From positions 992,001 to 1,056,000 of the forward strand of contig NZ_CP058214.1 of the NCBI RefSeq assembly GCF_015482775.1: a DNA stretch of 64,000 nt. Reading direction: 5' to 3'. The stretch's first letter is position 1; every line of letters begins with the position of its first letter. Below the pieces are notes generated by a model. That model made no database searches, was not told the origin of the DNA, and was given only the letters and a program-made list of their open reading frames with translations. Source of the DNA: Kaustia mangrovi (GTDB lineage: Bacteria > Pseudomonadota > Alphaproteobacteria > Rhizobiales > Im1). Below are positions 26,848 through 35,557 of the stretch, in pieces. The translations under genes were made by a program, and so were the position numbers.

Positions 26848-28932
26848 TCATCCCTCGATCCTGGAAAACTCCGCGACGGCCCGCGTCGCCGCGCGAATCC
26901 GGCTCAAGAGCCGGAGGCGATTGTCGCGCAGGGCCTCGTCGTCCGCATTCACCGTCACCGCATCGAAAAACGCATCGACCGGCGAACGCAGCGTCGCGAT
27001 GGCCGCCATGGCGGCCTCGAAATCCTCCGCGGCGACCGCGTCGGCCGCACGCGTCTCCGCCTCGTCGATGGCGGAGGCCAGGGCGCGCTCCTCATCCTGC
27101 GCAAAGAGCGCCGGATCCGGCGCACCGTCATGGGAGCGCCCGTCCTTCTTCTCCTCGATCCGCAGGATGTTGCCGGCGCGCTTCACGCCGGCGAGCAGGT
27201 TCGCCCCGTCCTCGGTCTCCAGGAATCGCCCAAGCGCCTCCACCCGGCGCACGATCATGAGGAGATCGTCCTGCCCGCCGAGCGCGAACACCGCATCGAT
27301 GAGATCGTGCCGCGCGCCCTGATCGCGCAGATAGACCTTCAGCCGGTCGGCGAAGAAGTCGAGGAGGTCGGCGGCCAATGCGTCCCGTCCCCCCTCGCCC
27401 GCCGGCACGCCTTCGTGTGCGGTCGCCAGCGGCAGGAGCCTGAGGCGCAAGCCGCCTTCCAGCACGATGCGGATAATGCCGAGCGCCGCCCGGCGCAGCG
27501 CGTAGGGGTCCTTGGAGCCGGTCGGTTTCTCGCCGATCGCCCAGAAGCCGACCAGCGTGTCGAGCTTGTCGGCAATGGCGACGGCCTGGGCCACCGCGCT
27601 TAAGGGCAGGGCGTCGGACGGCCCCTGCGGGCGGTAATGCTCCGCCACCGCGTCGGCGACCTCCGCGTCGATGCCCTGCTCGAGCGCGTAATACCGTCCC
27701 ATCAGGCCCTGAAGCTCCGGGAACTCGCCGACCATGCCGGAGACGAGATCGGCCTTGCAAAGCCGCGCCGCCAGCATGGCCTTCTCCGGATCCGCGCCGA
27801 TCGCGCCCGCGATCTCGCCGGCAAGCGTCTCGACCCGCGCCACCTTCTGCGCCATGGAGCCGAGCTCCTCGTGGAAGCGCACGGCGGCAAGGGCCCCGGT
27901 CATCTCCTGAAGCGGCGTCGCGCGGTCGGTGTCCCAGAAGAAGCGGGCGTCGGAGAGCCGCGCGGCGATCACCCGGTCATTGCCCTCGACGATCTTGCGG
28001 CCGCCGTCGCGCGCCTCCAGATTGGACACGAGGATATAGCGGTTCGACAGCGCCGCCCCGCCGAACGGGGCCGTGCGGTCGGGATCGTTGAGCGCGAAGC
28101 ACTTCTGGTGGGCCTTCAGCGCCGTGACGATCACCTCCGGCGGCACGGCGAGGAACGCCTCGTCGAACCGTCCCATCAGGGTGACCGGCCATTCGGCAAG
28201 CCCCGCATTCTCCGCGATCAGCGCCTCGTCCTCGATCAGCTCCAGCGATTGCGCGAAGGCGAGATTGCGCGCCCCGTTGCGGATCGCCTCGGCGCGCTCT
28301 TGCGAATCGAGAACGACGCGGGCCGCCTTGAGCGCCGGCTCGTAGTCGTCGAGCCTGGCCGCCTCCAGCGGCTCCGGCGCCATGAAGCGATGGCCGTATG
28401 TCGTCCGCCCCGACACGATGCCGGCAATCTCCAGCGGCACCGTCTCGCCGTCGAAGACGCACAGGATGGAGTGCAGCGGGCGCACCCAGCGCAAGTCTCC
28501 GGTGCCCCAGCGCATGGATTTCGGCCACGGGAACTTGCGGATCACGTCCGGCACGAGTTCTGCGACGATCTCTTCCGCCGCCCGTCCCGGCCGCTCGATC
28601 ACGGCGACGTAGTAGGCGCCCTTCTTGTCCTCGCGCGTCTCGCAATCGTTAAGCGTCAGGCCGCCGAGCGAGCCCAGGAAGCCCTCTATGGCCTTCTCCG
28701 GCGCGCCGACGCGCGGGCCCTTGCGCTCCTCCCTGCGGTCGGGCTGGCGGCCGGGCAGCCCCTGGACGGAGAGCGCCAGCCGGCGCGGCGTGGCAAATCC
28801 CCGGGCGCCCTCATAGACGAGCCCCTCCGCCACCAGCGCATCGGTCACCAATTGCCTGAGGTCGTCCGCCGCCTTGCGCTGCATGCGCGCGGGGACCTCC
28901 TCGGAGAACAGCTCCAGAAGCAGCTCAGGCAT
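26848..28932 (-). CDS. glyS: Glycine-tRNA ligase beta subunit
   Basis: 694-aa beta subunit of the bacterial tetrameric (alpha2-beta2) glycyl-tRNA synthetase, which carries the tRNA-binding parts. The N-terminal [20 protein letters not shown] is a family signature. Other conserved stretches include [32 protein letters not shown] and a C-terminal anticodon-binding DALR-like region ([20 protein letters not shown]). The ATG at 28932 overlaps the glyQ stop by 8 bases. Confidence 0.97.
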   Translation of the reverse strand: MPELLLELFSEEVPARMQRKAADDLRQLVTDALVAEGLVYEGARGFATPRRLALSVQGLPGRQPDRREERKGPRVGAPEKAIEGFLGSLGGLTLNDCETREDKKGAYYVAVIERPGRAAEEIVAELVPDVIRKFPWPKSMRWGTGDLRWVRPLHSILCVFDGETVPLEIAGIVSGRTTYGHRFMAPEPLEAARLDDYEPALKAARVVLDSQERAEAIRNGARNLAFAQSLELIEDEALIAENAGLAEWPVTLMGRFDEAFLAVPPEVIVTALKAHQKCFALNDPDRTAPFGGAALSNRYILVSNLEARDGGRKIVEGNDRVIAARLSDARFFWDTDRATPLQEMTGALAAVRFHEELGSMAQKVARVETLAGEIAGAIGADPEKAMLAARLCKADLVSGMVGEFPELQGLMGRYYALEQGIDAEVADAVAEHYRPQGPSDALPLSAVAQAVAIADKLDTLVGFWAIGEKPTGSKDPYALRRAALGIIRIVLEGGLRLRLLPLATAHEGVPAGEGGRDALAADLLDFFADRLKVYLRDQGARHDLIDAVFALGGQDDLLMIVRRVEALGRFLETEDGANLLAGVKRAGNILRIEEKKDGRSHDGAPDPALFAQDEERALASAIDEAETRAADAVAAEDFEAAMAAIATLRSPVDAFFDAVTVNADDEALRDNRLRLLSRIRAATRAVAEFSRIEG

Positions 28933-29875
28933 GGTCCGCCCCTCCCCCGGCCGTCTTGAGCCAGGCGGCGGCGCAGCCCTTGGCGAGTTCGCGCACGCGC
29001 AGGATGTAGGATTGCCGGTCGGTCACCGAGATCACGCCGCGGGCATCGAGAAGGTTGAAGATGTGGGAGGCCTTGATGCATTGGTCATAGGCCGGCAACG
29101 CCATCAGATGGCGCTCATCGCCCGCCTGCCCCGCCTCCAGCAGCGAACGGCATTCCCGCTCCGCATCCTCGAAATGGCGGAACAGGATCTCCGTGTCGGC
29201 ATGCTCGAAATTGAAGCGCGAATATTCCTGCTCGGACTGCAGGAAGACGTCGCCATAGGTCGTGCGCTCGGCGCCGTCGCGGCCGTTGAAGTTGAGATCG
29301 TAGACATTGTCCACGCCCTGCACATACATGGCCAGCCGCTCCAGCCCGTAGGTCAGCTCGCCGGAGACGGGCGAGCAGTCGAAACCGCCGACCTGCTGGA
29401 AATAGGTGAACTGCGAGACCTCCATGCCGTCGCACCACACCTCCCAGCCGAGCCCCCAGGCGCCCAGCGTCGGGCTCTCCCAGTCGTCCTCAACGAAGCG
29501 GATATCGTGGTTTTCCGGGTCGATGCCGATGGCATAGAGGCTGTTGAGATAGAGGTCCTGGAGATTATCCGGCGAGGGCTTCAGGATCACCTGGAACTGG
29601 TAATAGTGCTGAAGCCGGTTCGGGTTCTCGCCATAGCGCCCGTCGCCGGGCCGCCGGGACGGCTGGATATAGGCCGCACGCCAGTGCTTCGGGCCGAGCG
29701 CGCGCAGCGTCGTCGCGGGATGGAACGTGCCCGCGCCGACCTCCATGTCGTAGGGCTGGAGAATGACGCAGCCCTGCTCCGCCCAGTAGCGTTGCAGCGT
29801 GAGGAGCAGCCCCTGGAAGGAGCGCTTGGGAGAAAGAAAGGATTCGGTCTCGACCGAGATATCGGTGGCGCGCAT
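28925..29875 (-). CDS. glyQ: Glycine-tRNA ligase alpha subunit
   Basis: 316-aa class II catalytic subunit that activates glycine and loads tRNA-Gly together with GlyS. Signature stretches: [60 protein letters not shown] and [20 protein letters not shown]. The start ATG 29875 gives [17 protein letters not shown] three codons further upstream is in frame but has no better ribosome site. The gene overlaps glyS by 8 bases, so both subunits are made in step. Confidence 0.97.
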   Translation of the reverse strand: MRATDISVETESFLSPKRSFQGLLLTLQRYWAEQGCVILQPYDMEVGAGTFHPATTLRALGPKHWRAAYIQPSRRPGDGRYGENPNRLQHYYQFQVILKPSPDNLQDLYLNSLYAIGIDPENHDIRFVEDDWESPTLGAWGLGWEVWCDGMEVSQFTYFQQVGGFDCSPVSGELTYGLERLAMYVQGVDNVYDLNFNGRDGAERTTYGDVFLQSEQEYSRFNFEHADTEILFRHFEDAERECRSLLEAGQAGDERHLMALPAYDQCIKASHIFNLLDARGVISVTDRQSYILRVRELAKGCAAAWLKTAGGGADHA

Positions 29876-30004
29876 CTGTCGCAAGTATTGAAGCCCGGCC
29901 GGCGGGAGCGCCGGGGTGCGGGCGGTGTCTGGATGCGGCGCACACTAGGCAGGAGCACGGCGACCGTCAACAGGCGTCGCCGCCGCAATTCGCCGGCCCG
30001 ATCC

Positions 30005-30196
30005 TCACCCCTCGTCGGAGGGGCGGTAGACGCCGGTGCGCGGGTCCTGCCTGAGGACGGGAAGCTCGCGTCCGCGCCCGCTGCGCGGATCGCGCCGGAC
30101 GGTCTGGCGCGCGCGGCGCGCGCCGTCGGCGAGCCGCCGCATGGCCATGAGGGCAAGGCCCGCAGCAAGAGCGATCAGGATGGCACGGATCAGCAT
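30005..30196 (-). CDS. Small single-pass membrane protein of unknown function (63 aa)
   Basis: 63 aa: an N-terminal membrane helix (MLIRAILIALAAGLALMAMR), an Arg-rich stretch (RRARQTVRRDPRSGRGRELP) and the tail LRQDPRTGVYRPSDEG. The tail pattern D-P-x-T-G-V-Y is, from memory, shared by small proteins between glyQ and the S49 peptidase gene in rhizobia. The ATG at 30196 has GGAGG about 9 bases upstream. It lies 17 bases after the S49 peptidase gene, so co-transcription is likely. Function is unknown. Confidence 0.65.
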   Translation of the reverse strand: MLIRAILIALAAGLALMAMRRLADGARRARQTVRRDPRSGRGRELPVLRQDPRTGVYRPSDEG

Positions 30197-30213
30197 GGTA
30201 TCAGGACCTCCGA

Positions 30214-31107
30214 CTACAATCCGAAGCGCGACCACAATGCGCGCGTTTCAAGGGCCGCTATCGCATCTTCCGCGATCGAGCCGCCGCCGTCCATATCGAA
30301 ACCGGCCAGCCGCCCGCCCATGCGAGGCAGGCTCAACCGTCTGAGGAGGCCGCGCTCGCGGCCAACCGGCCGGAAGACGACCTTGTCGCCGAACTTCGCC
30401 TCGATCACCTGGCGCATGTCGCCGAGCCCGTCGACGAGCCCCAGATCCACCGCCTTGACGCCGGACCAGAAGGCGCCGGTGAACAGATCCCCGTCATCGG
30501 CCTTCAGCCGCGCGCCGCGCCGGGTGGCAACCGCCGCCTTGAAGGTCTCGTGCACGTCTTCCTGCACCGATTTGAGACGCGCCACGTCCTCCGGCTTCTC
30601 CGGCTGGAACGGATCGAGCGTCGACTTGCTCTCGCCCGCCGTATGGACACGCCGCTCCACGCCGAGCTTGTCGATGGCCTTCACGAAGCCGAAGCCCGCC
30701 GAGATGACGCCGATGGAGCCGACGATGGAGCTCGGATCGGCATAGATCTCGTCGCCGGCCAGCGCGATGAAATAGCCGCCGGACGCCGCGACGTCCTCCG
30801 CGAAGACGAAGACCTTCCGGTCGTGCTTTTCCGCCAGCGCCCGGATGCGGTTGAAGATGAGATTGGACTGGACCGGCGATCCGCCCGGCGAATTGACCAG
30901 GATCGCGACCGCTGCCGCGCCCTTGACCTTGAAGGCGCGCTCCAGCGCCGGATTGACCGATTCGAGCGTCAGGCCGGGACGCAGCGGGGCGCCCATGCCG
31001 ATCGTTCCGGCAAGCCGGACCACCGGCACCACCGGCCGCTTTCGCCGCCAGCGCGCGGGCACGATGCCCGCAAGCCGGGACAGGAAGGTTCCATCGCGTT
31101 CATTCAT
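30214..31107 (-). CDS. S49 family serine peptidase (SppA/SohB-like)
   Basis: 297 aa, a short single-domain member. The catalytic serine is in EDVAASGGYFIALAGDEIYA. The lysine is probably in TAGESKSTLDPFQPEKPED. VAILVNSPGGSPVQSN near residue 70 is the usual oxyanion-loop region. Such enzymes cut leftover signal peptides or membrane proteins. No strong N-terminal membrane helix is visible, only a moderately hydrophobic RPVVPVVRLAGTIGMG. It is followed by the 63-aa gene and glyQ-glyS on the same strand. Confidence 0.87.
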   Translation of the reverse strand: MNERDGTFLSRLAGIVPARWRRKRPVVPVVRLAGTIGMGAPLRPGLTLESVNPALERAFKVKGAAAVAILVNSPGGSPVQSNLIFNRIRALAEKHDRKVFVFAEDVAASGGYFIALAGDEIYADPSSIVGSIGVISAGFGFVKAIDKLGVERRVHTAGESKSTLDPFQPEKPEDVARLKSVQEDVHETFKAAVATRRGARLKADDGDLFTGAFWSGVKAVDLGLVDGLGDMRQVIEAKFGDKVVFRPVGRERGLLRRLSLPRMGGRLAGFDMDGGGSIAEDAIAALETRALWSRFGL

Positions 31108-31208
31108 GGCCCGAATGACATAGGATGACCGGCCGGGGCGCGCAAGGCAGCGCCAAGATTATACGTTCGCGCAACAATATTCCGAACCCCGTCCCCGGGG
31201 TCTGCCGG

Positions 31209-32021
31209 TCAGGCGACGTCGAGCGCCGCCCCATGGCGCAGCACCGCCTCCGCCGCCGGTGTGAAACCGTTGTCGGGCCCGTGCAGGACCAGCCCCTGCA
31301 GGAGCGTCGTGCCGGCCCGGCTCCCCTTCACGGCCTGGACGATGACGCGAGATGCGGGCTCGCCGTCCCGCGGAAAGAGCGGCAGCACACGCACGTCGCC
31401 CGCGCGGCGCGCGAAGCCCGCAAGGATCGCCCCCAGCGAATCGGCGCGGTGGATGAGCGTCACCGTGCCGCGTGGCGCGGCCATGGCGGTCATCGCCCTG
31501 ATCCAGCTTTCAAGGTCGCCCGCCGCCATGGCGTGGGCTGTGCGCTTGTGATCGCGAGGCGAGGACTGCACCCGGCCGAGCTCGAAATAGGGCGGATTGG
31601 CGAAGACGTGCCGGAAGCTGCCCGGCATCAGGCGGTCCCTGTGCCGCGCCCGCGTGATCTCGCGCATATCGCCCTCCACGATATCCAGCGCATCGGCAAA
31701 GCCGTTGCGGGCCGCGTTGTCGCGCGCGAGGCCTGCGTGATAGGGCGATATCTCGACCCCCGTCACATGCACTCCCTTCGCCCGGGCCAGGAGACAGAGG
31801 GCCGGAACGCCCGTGCCAAGCCCCGCCTCGAGCACCCGGTCTCCGGCCTCGCAGGGCACGGCGGCGGCGAGGAACACCGCGTCGATCCCCGCGCGATAGC
31901 CCTTCTTCGGCTGGAGGATGCGCAAGCGCCCGCCAAGGAAACCGTCCTCGGTCAGCTCGTCCCCTGCCGCCTCGCCGCCGCCATCGGGGGTCGTGCCGCG
32001 GCCCGGATCGGCCGCCGTCAT
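31209..32021 (-). CDS. tRNA1(Val) A37 N6-methyltransferase-like protein (TrmN6/YfiC)
   Basis: 270-aa Rossmann methyltransferase. Motif I is LEAGLGTGVPALCLLAR, motif II VTGVEISPYHAGLARDNA, and the adenine N6-methylation motif is ANPPYF ([DNS]-P-P-[YF]). The N-terminal FLGGRLRILQPKKGYRAGID is typical of the YfiC family. YfiC methylates A37 of tRNA1-Val in E. coli; the same target is inferred. Its start overlaps the DUF2007 stop (ATGA), so the two are coupled. Confidence 0.86.
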   Translation of the reverse strand: MTAADPGRGTTPDGGGEAAGDELTEDGFLGGRLRILQPKKGYRAGIDAVFLAAAVPCEAGDRVLEAGLGTGVPALCLLARAKGVHVTGVEISPYHAGLARDNAARNGFADALDIVEGDMREITRARHRDRLMPGSFRHVFANPPYFELGRVQSSPRDHKRTAHAMAAGDLESWIRAMTAMAAPRGTVTLIHRADSLGAILAGFARRAGDVRVLPLFPRDGEPASRVIVQAVKGSRAGTTLLQGLVLHGPDNGFTPAAEAVLRHGAALDVA

Positions 32022-32227
32022 TGCCCGATTCCGGCCTCGGCCAGGAGGCGCTCCGCGCGGGTTGCCTTCTCGTCCTCCACCATCAGGCGCCGGGGCAGGA
32101 TGCCGAGGCTGCCCTCCACCACGCTCATATTGGCATCGAAGACGGCATGATGGATGCCGGCATCCTCCAGAAGCGAGGCAGCATAGGAGATCAGGACGGC
32201 ATCGTTGGTACGCAGGATCTCTCGCAT
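32018..32227 (-). CDS. DUF2007 domain protein (putative signal-transducing)
   Basis: 69 aa. The DUF2007 pattern is clear: an N-terminal strand REILRTNDAVLISYAASLLE, then AGIHHAVFDANMSVVEGSLG, then RRLMVEDEKATRAERLLAEA. Members are small alpha-beta proteins of unproven function, often beside methyltransferase or translation genes. Here it overlaps the TrmN6-like gene by 4 bases and is divergent from the polyprenyl synthase gene, an order common in rhizobia. Confidence 0.85.
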   Translation of the reverse strand: MREILRTNDAVLISYAASLLEDAGIHHAVFDANMSVVEGSLGILPRRLMVEDEKATRAERLLAEAGIGQ

Positions 32228-32275
32228 GATCGGGCGAACTCTAGACGAGATGGTTCAAGCGGCCAATAGTCGCTC

Positions 32276-32305
32276 TTGACCCCTGACTCGCCGGCTCCCT
32301 ATTCT
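32276..32305 (+). promoter_or_regulatory. Probable sigma-70 promoter of the polyprenyl synthase gene
   Basis: TTGACC at 32276-32281 and TATTCT at 32300-32305 with an 18-base spacer. Transcription would start near 32312, upstream of the GTG codons at 32336-32344. This argues against a start at the TTG within the -35 box. Confidence 0.65.
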
Positions 32306-32335
32306 GGCGCCTTCTGCAGACAACGATCAGGCATA

Positions 32336-33367
32336 GTGGTGGTGGATCAGGTGGGCGTCGTCGTACCATTCGACAGCAAGGAAGACGGGTCGTCGGGCCT
32401 CGAACCCCTCTTGGCGCTTGTCACGGAGGACATGGCCCGCGTGAACGAGGCCATCCTGGCCCGGGCCCATTCCGACGTCGAGATGATCCCGGACGTCGCC
32501 CATCACCTGATCGATTCGGGCGGCAAGCGGCTGCGCCCGATGCTGACCGTCGCCGCCGCGCAGATGTGCGGCTATCGCGGCGACCACCACATCAAGCTCG
32601 CCGCGGCGGTGGAGTTCATGCACACCGCGACCCTGCTCCACGACGACGTGGTGGACGAGAGCGAGCTGCGCCGCGGCAAGAAGGCGGCGCGCATGCTGTG
32701 GGGCAACCAGGCGAGCGTCCTCGTCGGCGACTATCTTCTGGGCCAGGCCTTCAAGATGATGGTGGAGACCCGCTCGCTCGACGCGCTGCGCATCCTCTCC
32801 CACGCCGCCGCCGTGATCGCGGAGGGCGAGGTGCTCCAGCTCGCTGCACAGAAGGACACCTCCACCACGGAGGACGCCTATCTGCGCATCATCGACGCCA
32901 AGACCGCCGCGCTGTTCTCCGCCGCCGGCGAGGTGGGCGCGGCCATTGCCGAGCATCCCCGCGCCGAGCAACAGGCGCTCCAGTCCTATGGCCGCAATCT
33001 CGGCCTGGCCTTCCAGCTCATCGACGATGCGCTCGACTATTCGGGCAAGCAGGCGCTGCTCGGCAAGTCGGTGGGCGACGATTTCCGCGAGGGCAAGATC
33101 ACCCTGCCTGTCGTGCTCGCCTACCGGCGCGGCGACGAGGAGGAACGCGCCTTCTGGGCCCGGGTCCTCCAGGACGGCCAGCAGGCCGAGGACGATCTTC
33201 CCCATGCCATCTCGCTGATCGAGACGCATGGCGCGATCGATGACACGATCGAGCGCGCCCGCCATTACGGTGCCATCGCGCGCGAGGCGCTGGCGATCTT
33301 CCCGGACTCAGACCACAAGCACGCGCTCGTCAAGGCCGTCGATTTCTGCATCGACCGCGCCTACTGA
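32336..33367 (+). CDS. Polyprenyl (octa-/decaprenyl) diphosphate synthase
   Basis: Builds the long isoprenoid tail of ubiquinone from isopentenyl diphosphate. 343 aa. Both aspartate-rich motifs are present: LLHDDVVDESELRRGKKAAR (first D-D-x-x-D) and FQLIDDALDYSGKQALLGKS (second), and SGGKRLRPML binds the diphosphate. The start is one of three consecutive GTG codons (32336, 32339, 32342), chosen because the promoter lies over the farther TTG. Chain length cannot be read from sequence; decaprenyl is usual in alphaproteobacteria. Confidence 0.93.
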   Translation: MVVDQVGVVVPFDSKEDGSSGLEPLLALVTEDMARVNEAILARAHSDVEMIPDVAHHLIDSGGKRLRPMLTVAAAQMCGYRGDHHIKLAAAVEFMHTATLLHDDVVDESELRRGKKAARMLWGNQASVLVGDYLLGQAFKMMVETRSLDALRILSHAAAVIAEGEVLQLAAQKDTSTTEDAYLRIIDAKTAALFSAAGEVGAAIAEHPRAEQQALQSYGRNLGLAFQLIDDALDYSGKQALLGKSVGDDFREGKITLPVVLAYRRGDEEERAFWARVLQDGQQAEDDLPHAISLIETHGAIDDTIERARHYGAIAREALAIFPDSDHKHALVKAVDFCIDRAY

Positions 33368-33465
33368 CCCTGTCTCCCGAAACGAAGGCGAAGGCGGCTC
33401 TGCCCGTCTCCCCGGTGGGCCTCTCTCCGGGGTCACCTTTCACGCGAGAACAATCTCGCCTTGAA

Positions 33466-33495
33466 TTGACATTCTTTGTTCTCCGCCCCTAGTTT
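33466..33495 (+). promoter_or_regulatory. Candidate promoter of the penicillin-V-acylase-like gene
   Basis: TTGACA at 33466-33471 and TAGTTT at 33490-33495 with an 18-base spacer, in an AT-rich stretch. A small hairpin GCGAGA-acaa-TCTCGC at 33444-33459 lies just upstream and could be an operator or a weak terminator. Confidence 0.5.
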
Positions 33496-33563
33496 TCAAA
33501 AGATAAACCGGGGGCTGGCGCAACAAGGACAAGTTAATTCAATTTATTTCGAGAGGATTGATC

Positions 33564-34610
33564 ATGCCCCTGTTCCGCAAGACAGCCGTCTGCATCGTGT
33601 CCCTCGGGGCAGCGATGGCGACGTTCAACCTGGCCGATGCCTGCACCCGCATTCTCTGGAACGACAACGACTATGCCGTGATGGTCGGGCGGACAATGGA
33701 TTGGCCCGAATCGACGGAGCCGGTTCTGACGGTGTTTCCGCGCGGCGTCGAGCGCGATGGCGGCAAGGTGGGGCCGGATGTCGTCGTCGAGGAGAACCCC
33801 GCAAAGTGGACCTCGAAATACGCGACCCTGGTCACGACGATCTACGGCATCGGGTCCGCGGACGGGATCAACGAGCGCGGGCTTGCCGCGCACATGCTCT
33901 ATCTGAATGCCGCCGACTACGGGGACCGGGATACGGCGAAGAAAGGGCTTCAGGCCGGCCTGTGGGCGCAGTATGTGCTGGACAATGCAGCGACCGTGGA
34001 GGAGGCCCTGATGCTCCTTGAGGATGTGCAGGTCGTCATGGCGCAGGCCCACGGTCACGACGCGAATGTGCATCTGACGATCGAGGACGCCACGGGCGAT
34101 TCCGCCATCATCGAATATATCGAGGGAAAGCCAGTGATCCATCATGGTCGCCAATACACGATCATGACGAACGATCCGGCCTATGACGAGCAACTGGCGC
34201 TGCTCGAGAAGCAGGATTTCTCCAAGCCCGCGAGCGATATGCCGCTGCCCGGCAACGTCAATCCGGTGGACCGGTTCCAAAGAGCCGCCTACTACCGTAC
34301 CCTGTTGCCCGACCCGGAGAACGAGCGCGAGGCGGCCGCCGGCATCCTCGCCATCGCACGCAATGTGTCGGTGCCGTTCGGCGCGCCCTACAAGGGCTTC
34401 GGCATTTACAACACCGAGTATCGCACGGCAACCAACCTGAATACGAAGCGCTATTATTTCGAACTCACCGACAGCCCGAACGTGATCTGGGCCGACCTCA
34501 CCGAGATGAACCTCGAGGAGGGACAGCCCGTCCTGGCGCTCGATCCCGACGACATTTCCCTTTCGGGCAATGTGACCGACCGTTTCAAGCCCATCGCGGC
34601 TCCGTTCTGA
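33564..34610 (+). CDS. Choloylglycine hydrolase / penicillin V acylase-like Ntn hydrolase, exported
   Basis: 348 aa. A signal peptide (RKTAVCIVSLGAAMATFNLA) is followed by ADA-CTR, so cleavage would expose Cys27 as the N-terminal nucleophile. Further family residues are in VMVGRTMDWPE (Arg and Asp) and YTIMTNDPAYDEQ (Asn). Members hydrolyse penicillin V, bile salts or acyl-homoserine lactones; the likely site of action is the periplasm. ATG 33564 has GAGAGG 7 bases upstream; a TTG at 33558 is less likely. It sits between the polyprenyl synthase gene and ispE with its own promoter, suggesting an inserted accessory gene. Confidence 0.87.
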   Translation: MPLFRKTAVCIVSLGAAMATFNLADACTRILWNDNDYAVMVGRTMDWPESTEPVLTVFPRGVERDGGKVGPDVVVEENPAKWTSKYATLVTTIYGIGSADGINERGLAAHMLYLNAADYGDRDTAKKGLQAGLWAQYVLDNAATVEEALMLLEDVQVVMAQAHGHDANVHLTIEDATGDSAIIEYIEGKPVIHHGRQYTIMTNDPAYDEQLALLEKQDFSKPASDMPLPGNVNPVDRFQRAAYYRTLLPDPENEREAAAGILAIARNVSVPFGAPYKGFGIYNTEYRTATNLNTKRYYFELTDSPNVIWADLTEMNLEEGQPVLALDPDDISLSGNVTDRFKPIAAPF

Positions 34611-34633
34611 GCGCAGCCTAACGGCGATACGCC

Positions 34634-35527
34634 CTAGCGGAACGTCGTCGCCGCGACCCACCAGCCGGGATGGGCCGTGGCGATCCGGTCGGCGGCCGCG
34701 TCGGCTTCCGCCCGGGACCCGAACAGGGCAAAGCAGGTCGCGCCACTGCCGGACATGCGCGCAAGGAGCGTGCCCGGGCAGGCTTCCAGCGCATCGAGCA
34801 CCCGGTCGATCTCCGGCACGAGTGCGCGCGCCGGGATCTCCAGATCGTTACGGCACGCGCCAAGCAGCCCGGCGAGCTCTTCCGCCGTGCGCCAGCCGCC
34901 GGCCGGCAGCGGCGGATGGGGCGCGCCCGCCCCTTCTCCCGGCGTCAGATCGAGACGGGCGAAGACGTCCGGCGTCGACACCGCATGCCCCGGATTGACC
35001 AGAACCGCGCCATGGGGCGGCAGACCGGGCGCCGGAGAGAGCCGCTCGCCGATCCCGGCCATGACGGTCGCCCGGCTTTCGAGGCAGACCGGCACATCCG
35101 CGCCGAGCCTTCGCGCGAGCTCGTGAAGCGTGTCGCCATCGGGCGAGAGGCCGGCCAGCGCGCACAGCCCCCTGAGCGTCGCCGCGGCATCCGCCGAGCC
35201 GCCGCCAATGCCGGAGGAGACGGGCAGGTGCTTTGCGAGCGTCATGCGGGCAGGCGGAATGCGGCCGGGAAACCGCTCCGACAAGGCATGCGCGGCACGC
35301 AGAACCAGATTGTCGCCCCCGCCGGACAGTCCGCCGCCGAAGGGTCCGGCCACCTCCAGAGAGAACCGGTCTGCCGGCGCGAAGGCCAGCTCGTCGCCCG
35401 CCTCGGCGAAGACGACGAAGCTCTCCAGCAGGTGATAGCCATCGCCCCGCCGGCCGACCACATGGAGGGTGAGATTGATCTTGGCGCGCGCGCGTTCGAC
35501 CGCACGCCGATCCGCATTCGAGGCCAT
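34634..35527 (-). CDS. ispE: 4-diphosphocytidyl-2-C-methyl-D-erythritol kinase
   Basis: GHMP kinase of the non-mevalonate (MEP) isoprenoid pathway. 297 aa. Substrate and ATP motifs are visible: RARAKINLTLHVVGRRGDGY at the N-terminus, LPVSSGIGGGSADAAATLRG (the glycine-rich ATP loop) and ARMSGSGATCFALFGS near the end. Thus the organism makes isopentenyl diphosphate by the MEP route, supplying the polyprenyl synthase nearby. It follows the TPR gene by 30 bases on the same strand. Confidence 0.95.
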   Translation of the reverse strand: MASNADRRAVERARAKINLTLHVVGRRGDGYHLLESFVVFAEAGDELAFAPADRFSLEVAGPFGGGLSGGGDNLVLRAAHALSERFPGRIPPARMTLAKHLPVSSGIGGGSADAAATLRGLCALAGLSPDGDTLHELARRLGADVPVCLESRATVMAGIGERLSPAPGLPPHGAVLVNPGHAVSTPDVFARLDLTPGEGAGAPHPPLPAGGWRTAEELAGLLGACRNDLEIPARALVPEIDRVLDALEACPGTLLARMSGSGATCFALFGSRAEADAAADRIATAHPGWWVAATTFR

Positions 35528-35557
35528 CCGTCGTCCTGCCGCGCCGTTACCGCCTTG

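Noticed and set aside
23925-27260. A 1111-codon open frame on the plus strand across ppdK
   Set aside because: It lies antisense to a clear ppdK gene. The product is a low-complexity mix of Arg, Gly, Ala, Asp and His, typical of shadow frames in GC-rich codon-biased DNA. No domain is recognisable.
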